From: Actinomycetes bacterium
GTDB lineage: Bacteria > Actinomycetota > Acidimicrobiia > Acidimicrobiales > Palsa-688
Assembly (NCBI GenBank): GCA_021815935.1
Contig: JAKAZH010000009.1
Span: 1 to 19,808 of the forward strand
DNA length: 19,808 nt
Direction: 5' to 3'
The translations under genes were made by a program, and so were the position numbers. Positions 13,610 to 19,808 of this stretch are shown piece after piece (the first letter of the stretch is position 1; each line of letters begins with the position of its first letter). The notes under the pieces were generated by a model that did no database searches, was not told where the DNA came from, and saw only the letters and a program-made list of their open reading frames with translations.

Positions 13610-14068
13610 ATGAGTGAAGCGAACCTACCAACCGAACAACCGCAGACGGGCGAAAAGGCACGGTTTCCGACACAGGATGGCCACGAGAGCAGGTCGTGCC
13701 ATACTGAAAGCTCGGCGCCTCAAAGGTCGCGCTCACCTGTCAGCCTGACCTGGCGGGTTGAGCGCCGTCGCACCTTCGAGAGCCTCCGCAGAGCTCGACG
13801 TCACCGAAATGGCCCCCTCAGTATCTCGTGGATTCCTGGCAGTCCCGCGGAACCGCCGCGGGTTGCGTACTCGATTGGTCGCAAGGTTGGACCAGCAGTC
13901 ACGCGTAACCTCGTCCGGCGAAGGCTGAGAATGCTGGCCCGCCAAGTCGCCCCGAACCTCAGGCCGGGCTGTTACCTGGTAGGCATAGGTCCTTCGGCCG
14001 CAAAGCTCTCGTACAGCCGCCTCGAGGTGCTCTGGCTCGAGCTCACAGAACCTTTCCGACAGCCATGA
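13610..14068 (+). CDS. rnpA: RNase P protein component (start uncertain: ATG 13610 or CTG 13745)
   Basis: The conserved part (residues 47-152 of the long form) begins [15 protein letters not shown] and holds the RNase P protein signature [18 protein letters not shown] (about 90-107). The protein binds RNase P RNA and helps it cut the 5' leader from pre-tRNA. Between the ATG at 13610 and the conserved domain there is no other ATG, GTG or TTG. Two readings are possible. From ATG 13610 the protein has 152 residues and contains all of rpmH in another frame, with the starts 4 nt apart. From CTG 13745, whose last two bases begin the rpmH stop (CTGA), it has 107 residues, near normal size, with coupled translation. 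I list the long form because its start codon is standard. The stop overlaps yidD by ATGA. Confidence 0.9.
   Translation: MSEANLPTEQPQTGEKARFPTQDGHESRSCHTESSAPQRSRSPVSLTWRVERRRTFESLRRARRHRNGPLSISWIPGSPAEPPRVAYSIGRKVGPAVTRNLVRRRLRMLARQVAPNLRPGCYLVGIGPSAAKLSYSRLEVLWLELTEPFRQP
13614..13748 (+). CDS. rpmH: 50S ribosomal protein L34
   Basis: This 44-residue gene begins GTG-AAG-CGA-ACC-TAC-CAG and reads [18 protein letters not shown], then a FRHRM...RAGR...[14 protein letters not shown] end. That is the complete L34 protein of the large ribosomal subunit, with the near-invariant KRTYQP start and the Arg/Lys-rich body. GTG 13614 is the only possible start because a TGA in the same frame lies directly before it (13611-13613). 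A good ribosome-binding site precedes it at the right spacing. The gene opens the conserved rpmH-rnpA-yidD-yidC-jag-rsmG run. In most bacteria dnaA lies divergently upstream; here an MscS gene does. The whole gene lies inside an open frame that continues into rnpA. Confidence 0.97.
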   Translation: MKRTYQPNNRRRAKRHGFRHRMATRAGRAILKARRLKGRAHLSA

Positions 14069-14343
14069 TCGCCAGCAACGAAAGCCCGACAGCTAATTCA
14101 GCCGGGCGGGTGACGCGTGGCCTCCCGATACTCCTGGGTCGCGGGTTCGTTGGACTCATCCGCGCCTACCAGTTGGTCAGGGCAGGGCGGGTATCACCGT
14201 GCCGATTCACACCCACCTGCTCGCAGTACACAGCGCAAGCCATCGAACGCTACGGTCCCGTCCACGGTGTAGCCCTGGGCGTACGGCGCCTCGCCCGCTG
14301 CCGACCGCTGGGTCCGAGCGGCTACGACCCTATCCCGGAATGA
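14065..14343 (+). CDS. yidD: Membrane protein insertion efficiency factor YidD
   Basis: The protein has 92 residues. The core carries the family pattern SPCRFTPTCSQYTAQAIERYG, then a Gly-rich helix and RLARCRPLGPSGYDPIPE. YidD is a small membrane-associated protein that helps YidC insert proteins; its gene nearly always lies between rnpA and yidC, as here. The three Cys residues of the core are present. The N-terminus (about 1-25) is longer than in many homologs and polar. The ATG overlaps the rnpA stop (ATGA), so translation is probably coupled. The yidC start is 10 nt downstream. Confidence 0.95.
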   Translation: MIASNESPTANSAGRVTRGLPILLGRGFVGLIRAYQLVRAGRVSPCRFTPTCSQYTAQAIERYGPVHGVALGVRRLARCRPLGPSGYDPIPE

Positions 14344-14353
14344 GGATCCACCT

Positions 14354-15718
14354 ATGACAACCCTGGTGAGCTTGGTTCAAGCCGCCACGACCACCACGAC
14401 AGTGGCAGCAAAAGGCGCTTCAAGCGGTGGGATACTCGGCCCGATCGCCAAGCCCCTGGCCGAAGTGCTCGCTGCGATTTATTCCGTCGTCCCCAACTAC
14501 GGCGTTGCGATAATCGGCCTGGGTATCGCATGGATGCTGCTCATATCGCCCCTTACCTTGAAGAGTACAAGGTCGATGCTGGCGATGCAGAAACTGCAGC
14601 CTCAACTCAAGAAACTCCAGGAGCAGCACAAAGGTGACCGTCAAGCCTTTGCGCAGGCACAGATGGAGCTCTTCCGTGAGCACAAGGTCAGCCCGTTCGG
14701 CTCCTGCCTGCCGATGCTGCTCCCGATGCCAGTCTTCTTCGCCCTCTTCGAGGTCATCGACGGACTTAGCCAGACGACCAAAGTCGTCGTCAACGGTGTT
14801 ACCACCGTTGTAGCAACTCCGAGGTTCCTCAACTCCGGTACGAAGATGTACAAGGCGATCCAACACGCCGGTGGACACATCAACGCGTTCGGGATGAACC
14901 TCGCACAAGGGGCGCTCACCCACCACTCAAGCATCTTCGCGGCCGCACCGTACTGGATTCTTCTCTTGGCGTTGGCGGCGACGTCCTACGTCCAGTCAGC
15001 GATGATGATGAGCCGCAACCAGGCATCGCAAGCCAACCCCCAGATGAAGATGATGAAGTACCTGGCGCCACTGTTCGCGCTGATCTCCGTGCGTTTTCCC
15101 GCTGGAGTCGTGCTCTACTACACCGTCTCCAACCTCGCCCGAATCGGCCAGCAGGACCTCATGTACCGTTTCGACCCGAAAGTAAAGCAGCTCGTCGTAC
15201 GCGAGGTACAAGAGGTCGAGGAGATCACTCGAAGCATCGACGAAAGAGAAGCAAGCAAACCCGGCTACACACCACCAAAGGCCCAACGCGACAACCGGAC
15301 CCCGCCCCCGCCTGCGCCGGCGAAGAAAAGTCGGTTCCGGGATCTGCTTGCTGCCGCCGCTGAGCAACAGGCGAAGAAATCCCCAGATCCTTCGAAAGCG
15401 AAGAGTCCACCTGCTACCACACCAAAACCTTCGCCGTCCTCGAAAGCCGACCCGCGCAAGCAACCCAACGGATCCGCAAAGGCGCGGCCTGCTGTACCGC
15501 AAGCTCCGAAAGCTCCCCCGTCTACCAATGGGGGATCGCCCAACAAGGCTCGCCAGCCTGGCGCAAAACCTCAGCCGGAGAACGGAGCAAGAACGAAGCG
15601 TGCTGCGGGCAGCGCCAACGTAACCCCTCGGCAAGCTACTCCAAAGCAGGCGCCTCGGTCACCCGAGGCGAAGCAGAGACAAGACGAGCCGTCACAGACC
15701 GAACCTGGGAAGGACTAG
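14354..15718 (+). CDS. yidC: Membrane protein insertase YidC (Oxa1 family)
   Basis: The protein has 454 residues. The Oxa1 core (about 40-275) starts with NYGVAIIGLGIAWMLLISPLTLKSTRSM, where Arg73 is probably the positively charged residue of the substrate groove, continues through a cytoplasmic hairpin (about 78-112) and SPFGSCLPMLLPMPVFFALF, and ends with ISVRFPAGVVLYYTVSNL. It inserts and folds membrane proteins with or without SecYEG. The N-terminus before the first core helix has a run of five Thr. From about residue 275 a tail of roughly 180 residues is rich in Lys, Pro, Ser, Ala and Gln and looks disordered; long basic tails in YidC homologs can bind ribosomes. The ATG lies 10 nt after yidD, with a GAGG near the stop acting as the ribosome-binding site. 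Confidence 0.96.
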   Translation: MTTLVSLVQAATTTTTVAAKGASSGGILGPIAKPLAEVLAAIYSVVPNYGVAIIGLGIAWMLLISPLTLKSTRSMLAMQKLQPQLKKLQEQHKGDRQAFAQAQMELFREHKVSPFGSCLPMLLPMPVFFALFEVIDGLSQTTKVVVNGVTTVVATPRFLNSGTKMYKAIQHAGGHINAFGMNLAQGALTHHSSIFAAAPYWILLLALAATSYVQSAMMMSRNQASQANPQMKMMKYLAPLFALISVRFPAGVVLYYTVSNLARIGQQDLMYRFDPKVKQLVVREVQEVEEITRSIDEREASKPGYTPPKAQRDNRTPPPPAPAKKSRFRDLLAAAAEQQAKKSPDPSKAKSPPATTPKPSPSSKADPRKQPNGSAKARPAVPQAPKAPPSTNGGSPNKARQPGAKPQPENGARTKRAAGSANVTPRQATPKQAPRSPEAKQRQDEPSQTEPGKD

Positions 15719-15720
15719 CA

Positions 15721-16728
15721 GTGGAATGGGTCGAGACCGTGGGACGGTCAATCCAAGAAGCGAAAGAAGCAGCTCTCGACGAGCTTGGCGTCGACGCAAC
15801 GGATGCAGAGTTCGAAATAGTCGCTGACGCACAAGTCGGACTCTTCGGGCGTGTGCGGAGCGAGGCAAGAGTTCGGGCACGCGTCAAACCGCGGACACCT
15901 CGCGCGAAAGAAGACCGCCGGGATCGAAAGCGCCGGGGCTCCGCCAAGACAGCCGGGGAGCCGGCGCATGCCGCAGACGCGCTCCTGTCCCCAGAAGCAC
16001 AGGCCAATGCTGAAAGTCTAGAAACCAACTCCGTGGGGCTCGACGACAATCCGCCCAGGCGTAGCCGGACAGCAGCTAACCCCTCCGATAGGATCAGCCC
16101 TTCGCGCGCCAAGCGAGGCTCTGCCGCCTCATCCCCCGGCGTCGCGTCAGGATTCGAGTCTGGAAGCGACCACTCCGACAAGGAACCCCATGTCGATGGT
16201 GACTCGCTCGACTACTCGACCGCCGAAGGTGTCGTAGGCCATTCAACGAAAGGAACCGAATTGGAAGTGGACCTGGAGCGCCAAAGCGAAGTGGCCACGC
16301 AGTTCATCGAGGGCCTGGTCGACGAGTTTGGCGTTCGGGCTACGGTATCTGTGGTCCGACCCGACGACGACACCGTCGAGTTGCAGGTGAATGGAGACGA
16401 CCTTGGGATCCTCATCGGTCCGAAAGGGCTGACACTCCTGGCAATCCAGACCTTGACACGGACCGCCGTCTTCAACCAGACCGGTGGGTCCAACGGCCAC
16501 ATAAACGTGGATGTCGGCGGATATCGCAGCAAACGCTCCGACGCCCTTGTACGGTTCGCCCAACAGGTCGCGGGACAGGTCCGAGAGTCGGGGAGGCGAG
16601 CTGCCCTCGAAGCGATGCCGTCGCCGGACAGGAAAGTCCTTCATGACGCGATCGCCGAAATTGACGGTGTCCACACCATCTCAGAAGGCGAGGAGCCTAA
16701 CCGGCGGGTAGTCGTTCTCCCCGACTGA
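15721..16728 (+). CDS. jag: RNA-binding protein Jag/KhpB (Jag-N, KH, R3H)
   Basis: The protein has 335 residues and starts at GTG 15721, 2 nt after yidC. The Jag-N domain (about 1-55) reads EWVETVGRSIQEAKEAALDELG...FEIVADAQVGLFG. A polar linker of about 110 residues, rich in Arg, Ser, Ala and Pro, follows. The KH domain (about 190-262) carries the GxxG loop Ile232-Gly-Pro-Lys-Gly236, and the R3H domain (about 270-335) has Arg304-x3-His308. Both bind single-stranded nucleic acid. KhpB binds many RNAs with KhpA and influences cell elongation and division in firmicutes; in actinobacteria the role is less clear. The linker is longer than in Bacillus and Streptococcus and is the likely site of variation. 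The position between yidC and rsmG is standard. Confidence 0.94.
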   Translation: MEWVETVGRSIQEAKEAALDELGVDATDAEFEIVADAQVGLFGRVRSEARVRARVKPRTPRAKEDRRDRKRRGSAKTAGEPAHAADALLSPEAQANAESLETNSVGLDDNPPRRSRTAANPSDRISPSRAKRGSAASSPGVASGFESGSDHSDKEPHVDGDSLDYSTAEGVVGHSTKGTELEVDLERQSEVATQFIEGLVDEFGVRATVSVVRPDDDTVELQVNGDDLGILIGPKGLTLLAIQTLTRTAVFNQTGGSNGHINVDVGGYRSKRSDALVRFAQQVAGQVRESGRRAALEAMPSPDRKVLHDAIAEIDGVHTISEGEEPNRRVVVLPD

Positions 16729-16737
16729 TTTACAGCG

Positions 16738-17388
16738 GTGAGCCAGCCCACACCTCGCAGCTCGCCAGCTCTCCCTCCCGAACAACTCGCCGGCCTGACG
16801 GCCGTGCTCGAGGGAGCGAAACAACGTGGCTTCGTCGGACCTGGCCCGGTGGGTACCCACATCGAGCACGCGTTACCGATACTTACCTTGCTGTCGGAGG
16901 GCTGCCGCGAGGCGCTCGATCTGGGAAGTGGTGGAGGCGTTCCAGGACTGGTTCTTGCGCTCGCCCGACCTGAAATCCATTGGACGCTGCTAGATGGGAG
17001 CGTGACACGATCGACGTTCCTCCTGCACGCCGTAGAGGTTCTGGACCTGTCCCACCGAGTACGAGTCACGGCGCTTCGCGCCGAGCAGGCGGCTCGAGGC
17101 GCACTCAGGGGAACATTTGACGCGGTGACATCACGCGGATTCGGAGCACCTGCCGTCACCGCCGAATGTGGATCCCCGTTCCTCGCTCTGGGAGGACGTC
17201 TGATTGTCGCTGAGCCACCGGATGGCGCTCCGTCGAGATGGCCAGCGCGAGATATAGAGCAACTAGGCCTGGCCTTGGGTGTCCGGGTCACTTTCCCATC
17301 CGCCTTTCAGGTACTTGATCAGGTAGCCCCGTGTCCGGATCGGTATCCACGTCGCACAGGGATACCAGCGAAGCGGCCCCTCTTTTGA
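16738..17388 (+). CDS. rsmG: 16S rRNA (guanine-527-N7) methyltransferase RsmG (GidB)
   Basis: The protein has 216 residues. The SAM-binding motif LDLGSGGGVPGLVLA starts near residue 60 (Asp61), followed by the acidic strand WTLLDGSVTRSTFL, a TALRAEQAARG segment and DAVTSRGFGAPAV. This order and spacing is that of RsmG, which methylates N7 of G527 in 16S rRNA; loss of the enzyme gives low-level streptomycin resistance in other bacteria. The start is GTG 16738, 9 nt after the jag stop, with no clear ribosome-binding site, so translation may be coupled to jag. In relatives parA follows directly; here the coding region stops and a gene-empty stretch begins. Confidence 0.94.
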   Translation: MSQPTPRSSPALPPEQLAGLTAVLEGAKQRGFVGPGPVGTHIEHALPILTLLSEGCREALDLGSGGGVPGLVLALARPEIHWTLLDGSVTRSTFLLHAVEVLDLSHRVRVTALRAEQAARGALRGTFDAVTSRGFGAPAVTAECGSPFLALGGRLIVAEPPDGAPSRWPARDIEQLGLALGVRVTFPSAFQVLDQVAPCPDRYPRRTGIPAKRPLF

Positions 17389-17434
17389 GACGCCACTGAG
17401 CATTGCCGCCGAGAGACCTGGATGGGTGGGCGAT

Positions 17435-17450
17435 TGTTCAACGTGAATCA
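17435..17450. other. Degenerate parS-like site
   Basis: TGTTCAACGTGAATCA matches the parS consensus TGTTTCACGTGAAACA at 13 of 16 positions and keeps the central ACGTGAA. It starts 46 nt after the rsmG stop, where parS sites are commonly found near the parAB operon. Three changes in the arms would be expected to weaken ParB binding. It may be a decaying site or chance. Confidence 0.35.
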
Positions 17451-18242
17451 TCCCCCAAACCGAGAAGAAGCCGCTACTTCTCCTTACAGCCTTCAACCTT
17501 CGCCAAGGGCATCGCCGATCGCACAGACCCTCGCAGGCCCATCACCTCAACGAGACCATCTAGTGAGAGGACACCGTTCTGCTGGCAACTAGCTGCAGCC
17601 TCATCGCGTCCGGACTTCCCTTGCGGGCGGAGGTTCCTCCGCAGCATTGACATCCCGGTCAACCAGGACGCCTCCGACCTCGCAGGTGAGCTGTCCGGCC
17701 AGCCGGGTGGGTGCTATCAGTCGGCACCCGCAACCATGAATGGGCGATGCCGATCCACACGGAGCCTCGGGCGTATCGCCGCCGCCCGGGTTACGAATTT
17801 GCAGCTGCGATCTAGTGGATTGCCTCGACACCCAAGGGCCCGCGCATCGCGAGAAGGGGTAGGCGCTCACAGGGGCTACAAGCTCCAGATGCACAGCTGA
17901 GAGGACTGACTCTCGGGTGTAATCGGACCCTACACCGGAACCTATCACGCACCCAGGGATACCGAACAGAACACCAAGACAGTTCCGCACAGACCTTCGC
18001 CCCCCGCATCAGAGATGCTGACCGATATCAGCTACCTCCACCAGTTCCATTGGTACGACAACCATACGGCAGCTGCCTCACTAACCTCCCCGCGACAGCA
18101 CACGCCAGAGCGCCAAGGACCGAAGAACCTGAAAAGTTCGAATGTTGGACGGCCGCTGAGTTCGGTCGCCTATCCGCCACCGAGACAAGTGGAGTGAATG
18201 CCGTCCCTCCGAGGTCCTAGCCGCCACAAGGACATCTCGGGA

Positions 18243-18258
18243 TGTTTCACGTGAAACA
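18243..18258. other. parS chromosome partition site
   Basis: TGTTTCACGTGAAACA is a perfect match to the parS consensus bound by ParB (Spo0J), which loads onto it and spreads to organise and segregate the origin region. The palindrome extends by two more base pairs on each side (GA...TC, 18241-18260). The 9-bp sequence ACATCTCGG occurs just before it (18232-18240) and again at its right edge (18256-18264). The match confirms that this DNA comes from near a chromosomal origin. No parA or parB gene adjoins it. Confidence 0.95.
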
Positions 18259-19168
18259 TCTCGGTATCCGACGCGCGCTGGCGACAGTATCTGATCGTCA
18301 ACTTGCCGAAAGTACTCGCGCGAGCGGGGCGAGCGCTGCGAATTCGTGACCTTGTCGACTTGCTGATGGTGACGGAGTAGAAGGGCCACGTTGCAGAGGC
18401 GGTGTACATGTCGAGCTCGCAGCGCACGCTTCTCGCTGGATCGATGCTGACAGGTGATCTCCTGGCGCGATTCTGCGAGACTTGTCGGTGGCGTATCGGT
18501 CGGAAGCGTCCCCCGCTCGCCTCGCACCCGTGCGCCGAGCACACCACTAAGTTGGCAGGGAGAGAGGTAGCCGTCGGCGTCAGCGTGCTGGTTAAGGATC
18601 CGACACCGCGCCCGAGAGCCCCGCCTTGCGGGCGGCGACAATGGCCGGGGATGTGGCTCGCCGATGATTCCGACGGCGCTCTTGGTGACCGCGGCGGGGA
18701 GCGTGAGCTAAGGCGGCTGGAGTTGCCAGCTTCGAGCTGCGCAACACGGTCTCGATCTCGATCTCGGCGCCGTACCGATCCAGGCCGCGCTGAGGGCCGG
18801 ACTGCTTTTGAATAGCTCGCAACTCGCATGGCGCTGAGCGACAGCCCGGTGGCCTACCACGGTGTGGAGCCCGGCCAAGCACCGCCATGCAGTCCCGGTA
18901 GGCTCAGATTGTCGAAGGCTTCCAGAGCAACGTGGAACCTAGGCGTCAAGGCTGTCGCACAGTTGAATGGTATGGCAGGTCGTGCCCAGATCAGGCGCTG
19001 GTGTCCCCGGCGGGGCGATCTTGACCACCCCTCCGTCGGGCCTGTCAGCGACGACCGGCTGGCGGCATTTACAAAGCAGCCGGCCCCAGCCAACGCCTGA
19101 AGCTGTCATGATTGATTGAGTCCGCCGTAGGATCCTCGCGCCACTACCTAATCTTGGGATGGTCGTTT

Positions 19169-19239
19169 GGCAAGGCCATACACGGTCGTGGTCGATAGCG
19201 ATCGTGCTGGTTTACCAAGGCCTAGCCAATGGCCTTGCC
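19169..19239. repeat. 11-bp inverted repeat with a 49-nt spacer
   Basis: GGCAAGGCCAT (19169-19179) is the exact reverse complement of ATGGCCTTGCC (19229-19239). Within the spacer, CAAGGCC also pairs with the right arm in a nested way. The element lies about 170 nt before the transposase frame. It may be a structured RNA, part of an IS end, or chance; no match to a known RNA family was recognised. Confidence 0.35.
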
Positions 19240-19406
19240 TTCTTCGGTAGACCCGGTGAGCAACGCTTGGCGTCTGGGGAGTGGGGCAGAGTCGGTATGG
19301 CGCAGTGCCCCTCCGACTTTGGATGCCATGGAGAGTTGCCGCCGGCGCGGTAGCACGTGAACCGTTGAGGGAGGACACGCGCGTAGATCGCTGGTTCGTC
19401 GCAAGG

Positions 19407-19808
19407 ATGAACGCAAGTCCCACCATGGACACCGTCCGGGGAGGGGAGCTGATCGAAGTCTCGATAGAACTCCTCGAAGCCGCCATCGTCGGACGCTACG
19501 CCAAGCCGGCACCCAAGTCCCGGCGCCGTCGCTCGGGAAAGAAGCCGGGTAAGCAACCCGGAACGCCGGGCAAGAACCTCGCCCAGATCGAAAATCCGAC
19601 GCGATCGTGAACCACGTGCCGGATCACTGCGAGCGCTGCGGGAACAGTCTTGGGGCCGCACCGGTCACGGGCGTGATCCGTCGCCAGGTCTTCGAGTTGC
19701 CCCCGGTGAAGGTGGTTGTGACCGAGCACCGCGCCGAGCGCCGCAAGTGTGCGTGTGGGTGCGAGACGACGGCACCGTTGCCCGCTGAGGCGACCGGGCC
19801 GGCCTGCT
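19407..19808 (+). pseudogene. IS66-family transposase remnant (5'-truncated, frameshifted, cut by window end)
   Basis: From ATG 19407 the frame reads YAKPAPKSRRRRSGKKPGKQ and on to GKNLAQIENP, the basic segment before the zinc finger of IS66 TnpC transposases. A stop then occurs at 19608-19610. If one base is restored near 19598, the frame starting at 19598 continues with the zinc-finger domain: CERCGNSL, a VIRRQVFELPPVKVVVTEHRAERR strand region, then CACGCETTAPLPAEATGPAC, open to the window end. So a single-base deletion has split the gene, or it is a sequencing error. The usual N-terminal coiled coil with the NSSxPPSSD motif is missing before YAKPAPKS, which points to an additional 5' truncation. 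The catalytic DDE domain would lie beyond the window. Confidence 0.85.

Larger units (their letters stand above)
17389..19406. other. About 2 kb with no convincing gene (expected parA-parB position)
   Basis: Every frame in this stretch is short (the longest about 220 codons, in Arg/Ser-rich antisense style) and none shows a recognisable domain, ribosome-binding site or family motif. I looked for the ParA Walker A motif (KGGVGKT) and for ParB and thioredoxin motifs and did not find them in the frames I could read. What it does hold is one perfect parS site, one degenerate parS-like site, and several inverted repeats: GCGGAGG/CCTCCGC at 17627-17642, a GGTGTA/TACACC hairpin near 17926, and an 11-bp pair at 19169-19239. 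It may be a decayed remnant of a deletion or an IS-associated rearrangement. Confidence 0.6.

Noticed and set aside
17403..17900. 165-codon frame after rsmG as a possible parA remnant
   Set aside because: There is no Walker A motif or other ParA signature, and the make-up is unlike the real genes next to it.
18170..18829. 219-codon minus-strand frame over the parS site
   Set aside because: It is an Arg/Ser-rich low-complexity sequence without a domain. The FHVKH stretch is just the parS site translated.
19201..19260. Possible signal recognition particle RNA because of GCTGGTTTACC
   Set aside because: It resembles one end of the small SRP RNA by a few bases only, and the conserved GGAAGGAAGCAGCC core is absent.
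17389..19406. Origin of replication (oriC) in the gene-empty stretch
   Set aside because: I could not find a cluster of DnaA boxes of the TTGTCCACA or TTATCCACA type, nor an AT-rich unwinding region. The parS site alone does not define oriC.

Overview
This window looks like the origin-proximal region of a high-GC actinobacterial chromosome, most likely class Acidimicrobiia or a close relative. That placement is inference from the style of the proteins and the gene order, not from a search. The layout follows the Mycobacterium tuberculosis origin map as I remember it, read in reverse.

Region 1 (1-1848) holds the 3' part of a thioredoxin reductase gene, a small ribbon-helix-helix protein, and a tRNA-Leu(CAG) on the minus strand. 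Region 2 (1849-9279) is a tight, same-strand operon fhaA-fhaB-pstP-rodA-pbpA-pknB with overlapping or nearly overlapping stops and starts. It encodes the signalling and wall-elongation module: PknB (PASTA receptor kinase) and PstP (phosphatase) set the phosphorylation state read by the FHA proteins, and RodA with PbpA form a SEDS/class B PBP peptidoglycan synthase pair. No pknA is present. Region 3 (9296-10228) is trpG (minus) and crgA (plus), divergent, with starts only 51 nt apart and leaderless-type -10 motifs.

Region 4 (10383-13432) is three minus-strand genes: a thiolase, a 1-Cys peroxiredoxin and an MscS-type channel. In the reference layout this position carries gyrA-gyrB-recF-dnaN-dnaA, none of which are here. 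Region 5 (13610-17388) is the standard rpmH-rnpA-yidD-yidC-jag-rsmG run for ribosomal protein L34, RNase P, membrane-protein insertion, RNA binding and 16S rRNA methylation. The rpmH gene is too short for a routine ORF scan but is clear by translation. The only ATG, GTG or TTG available to rnpA lies 4 nt before the rpmH start, so either rpmH is nested inside rnpA, as described in Thermus, or rnpA starts at CTG.

Region 6 (17389-19406) is about 2 kb with no convincing gene where parA and parB would be expected. It keeps one perfect parS site and one degenerate parS-like site. Region 7 (19407-end) is a truncated, frameshifted IS66-family transposase running off the window.

The most notable points are the rpmH/rnpA arrangement, the absence of the dnaA-gyrA core between two origin-flanking clusters, and the orphan parS in a gene-empty stretch next to an IS remnant.
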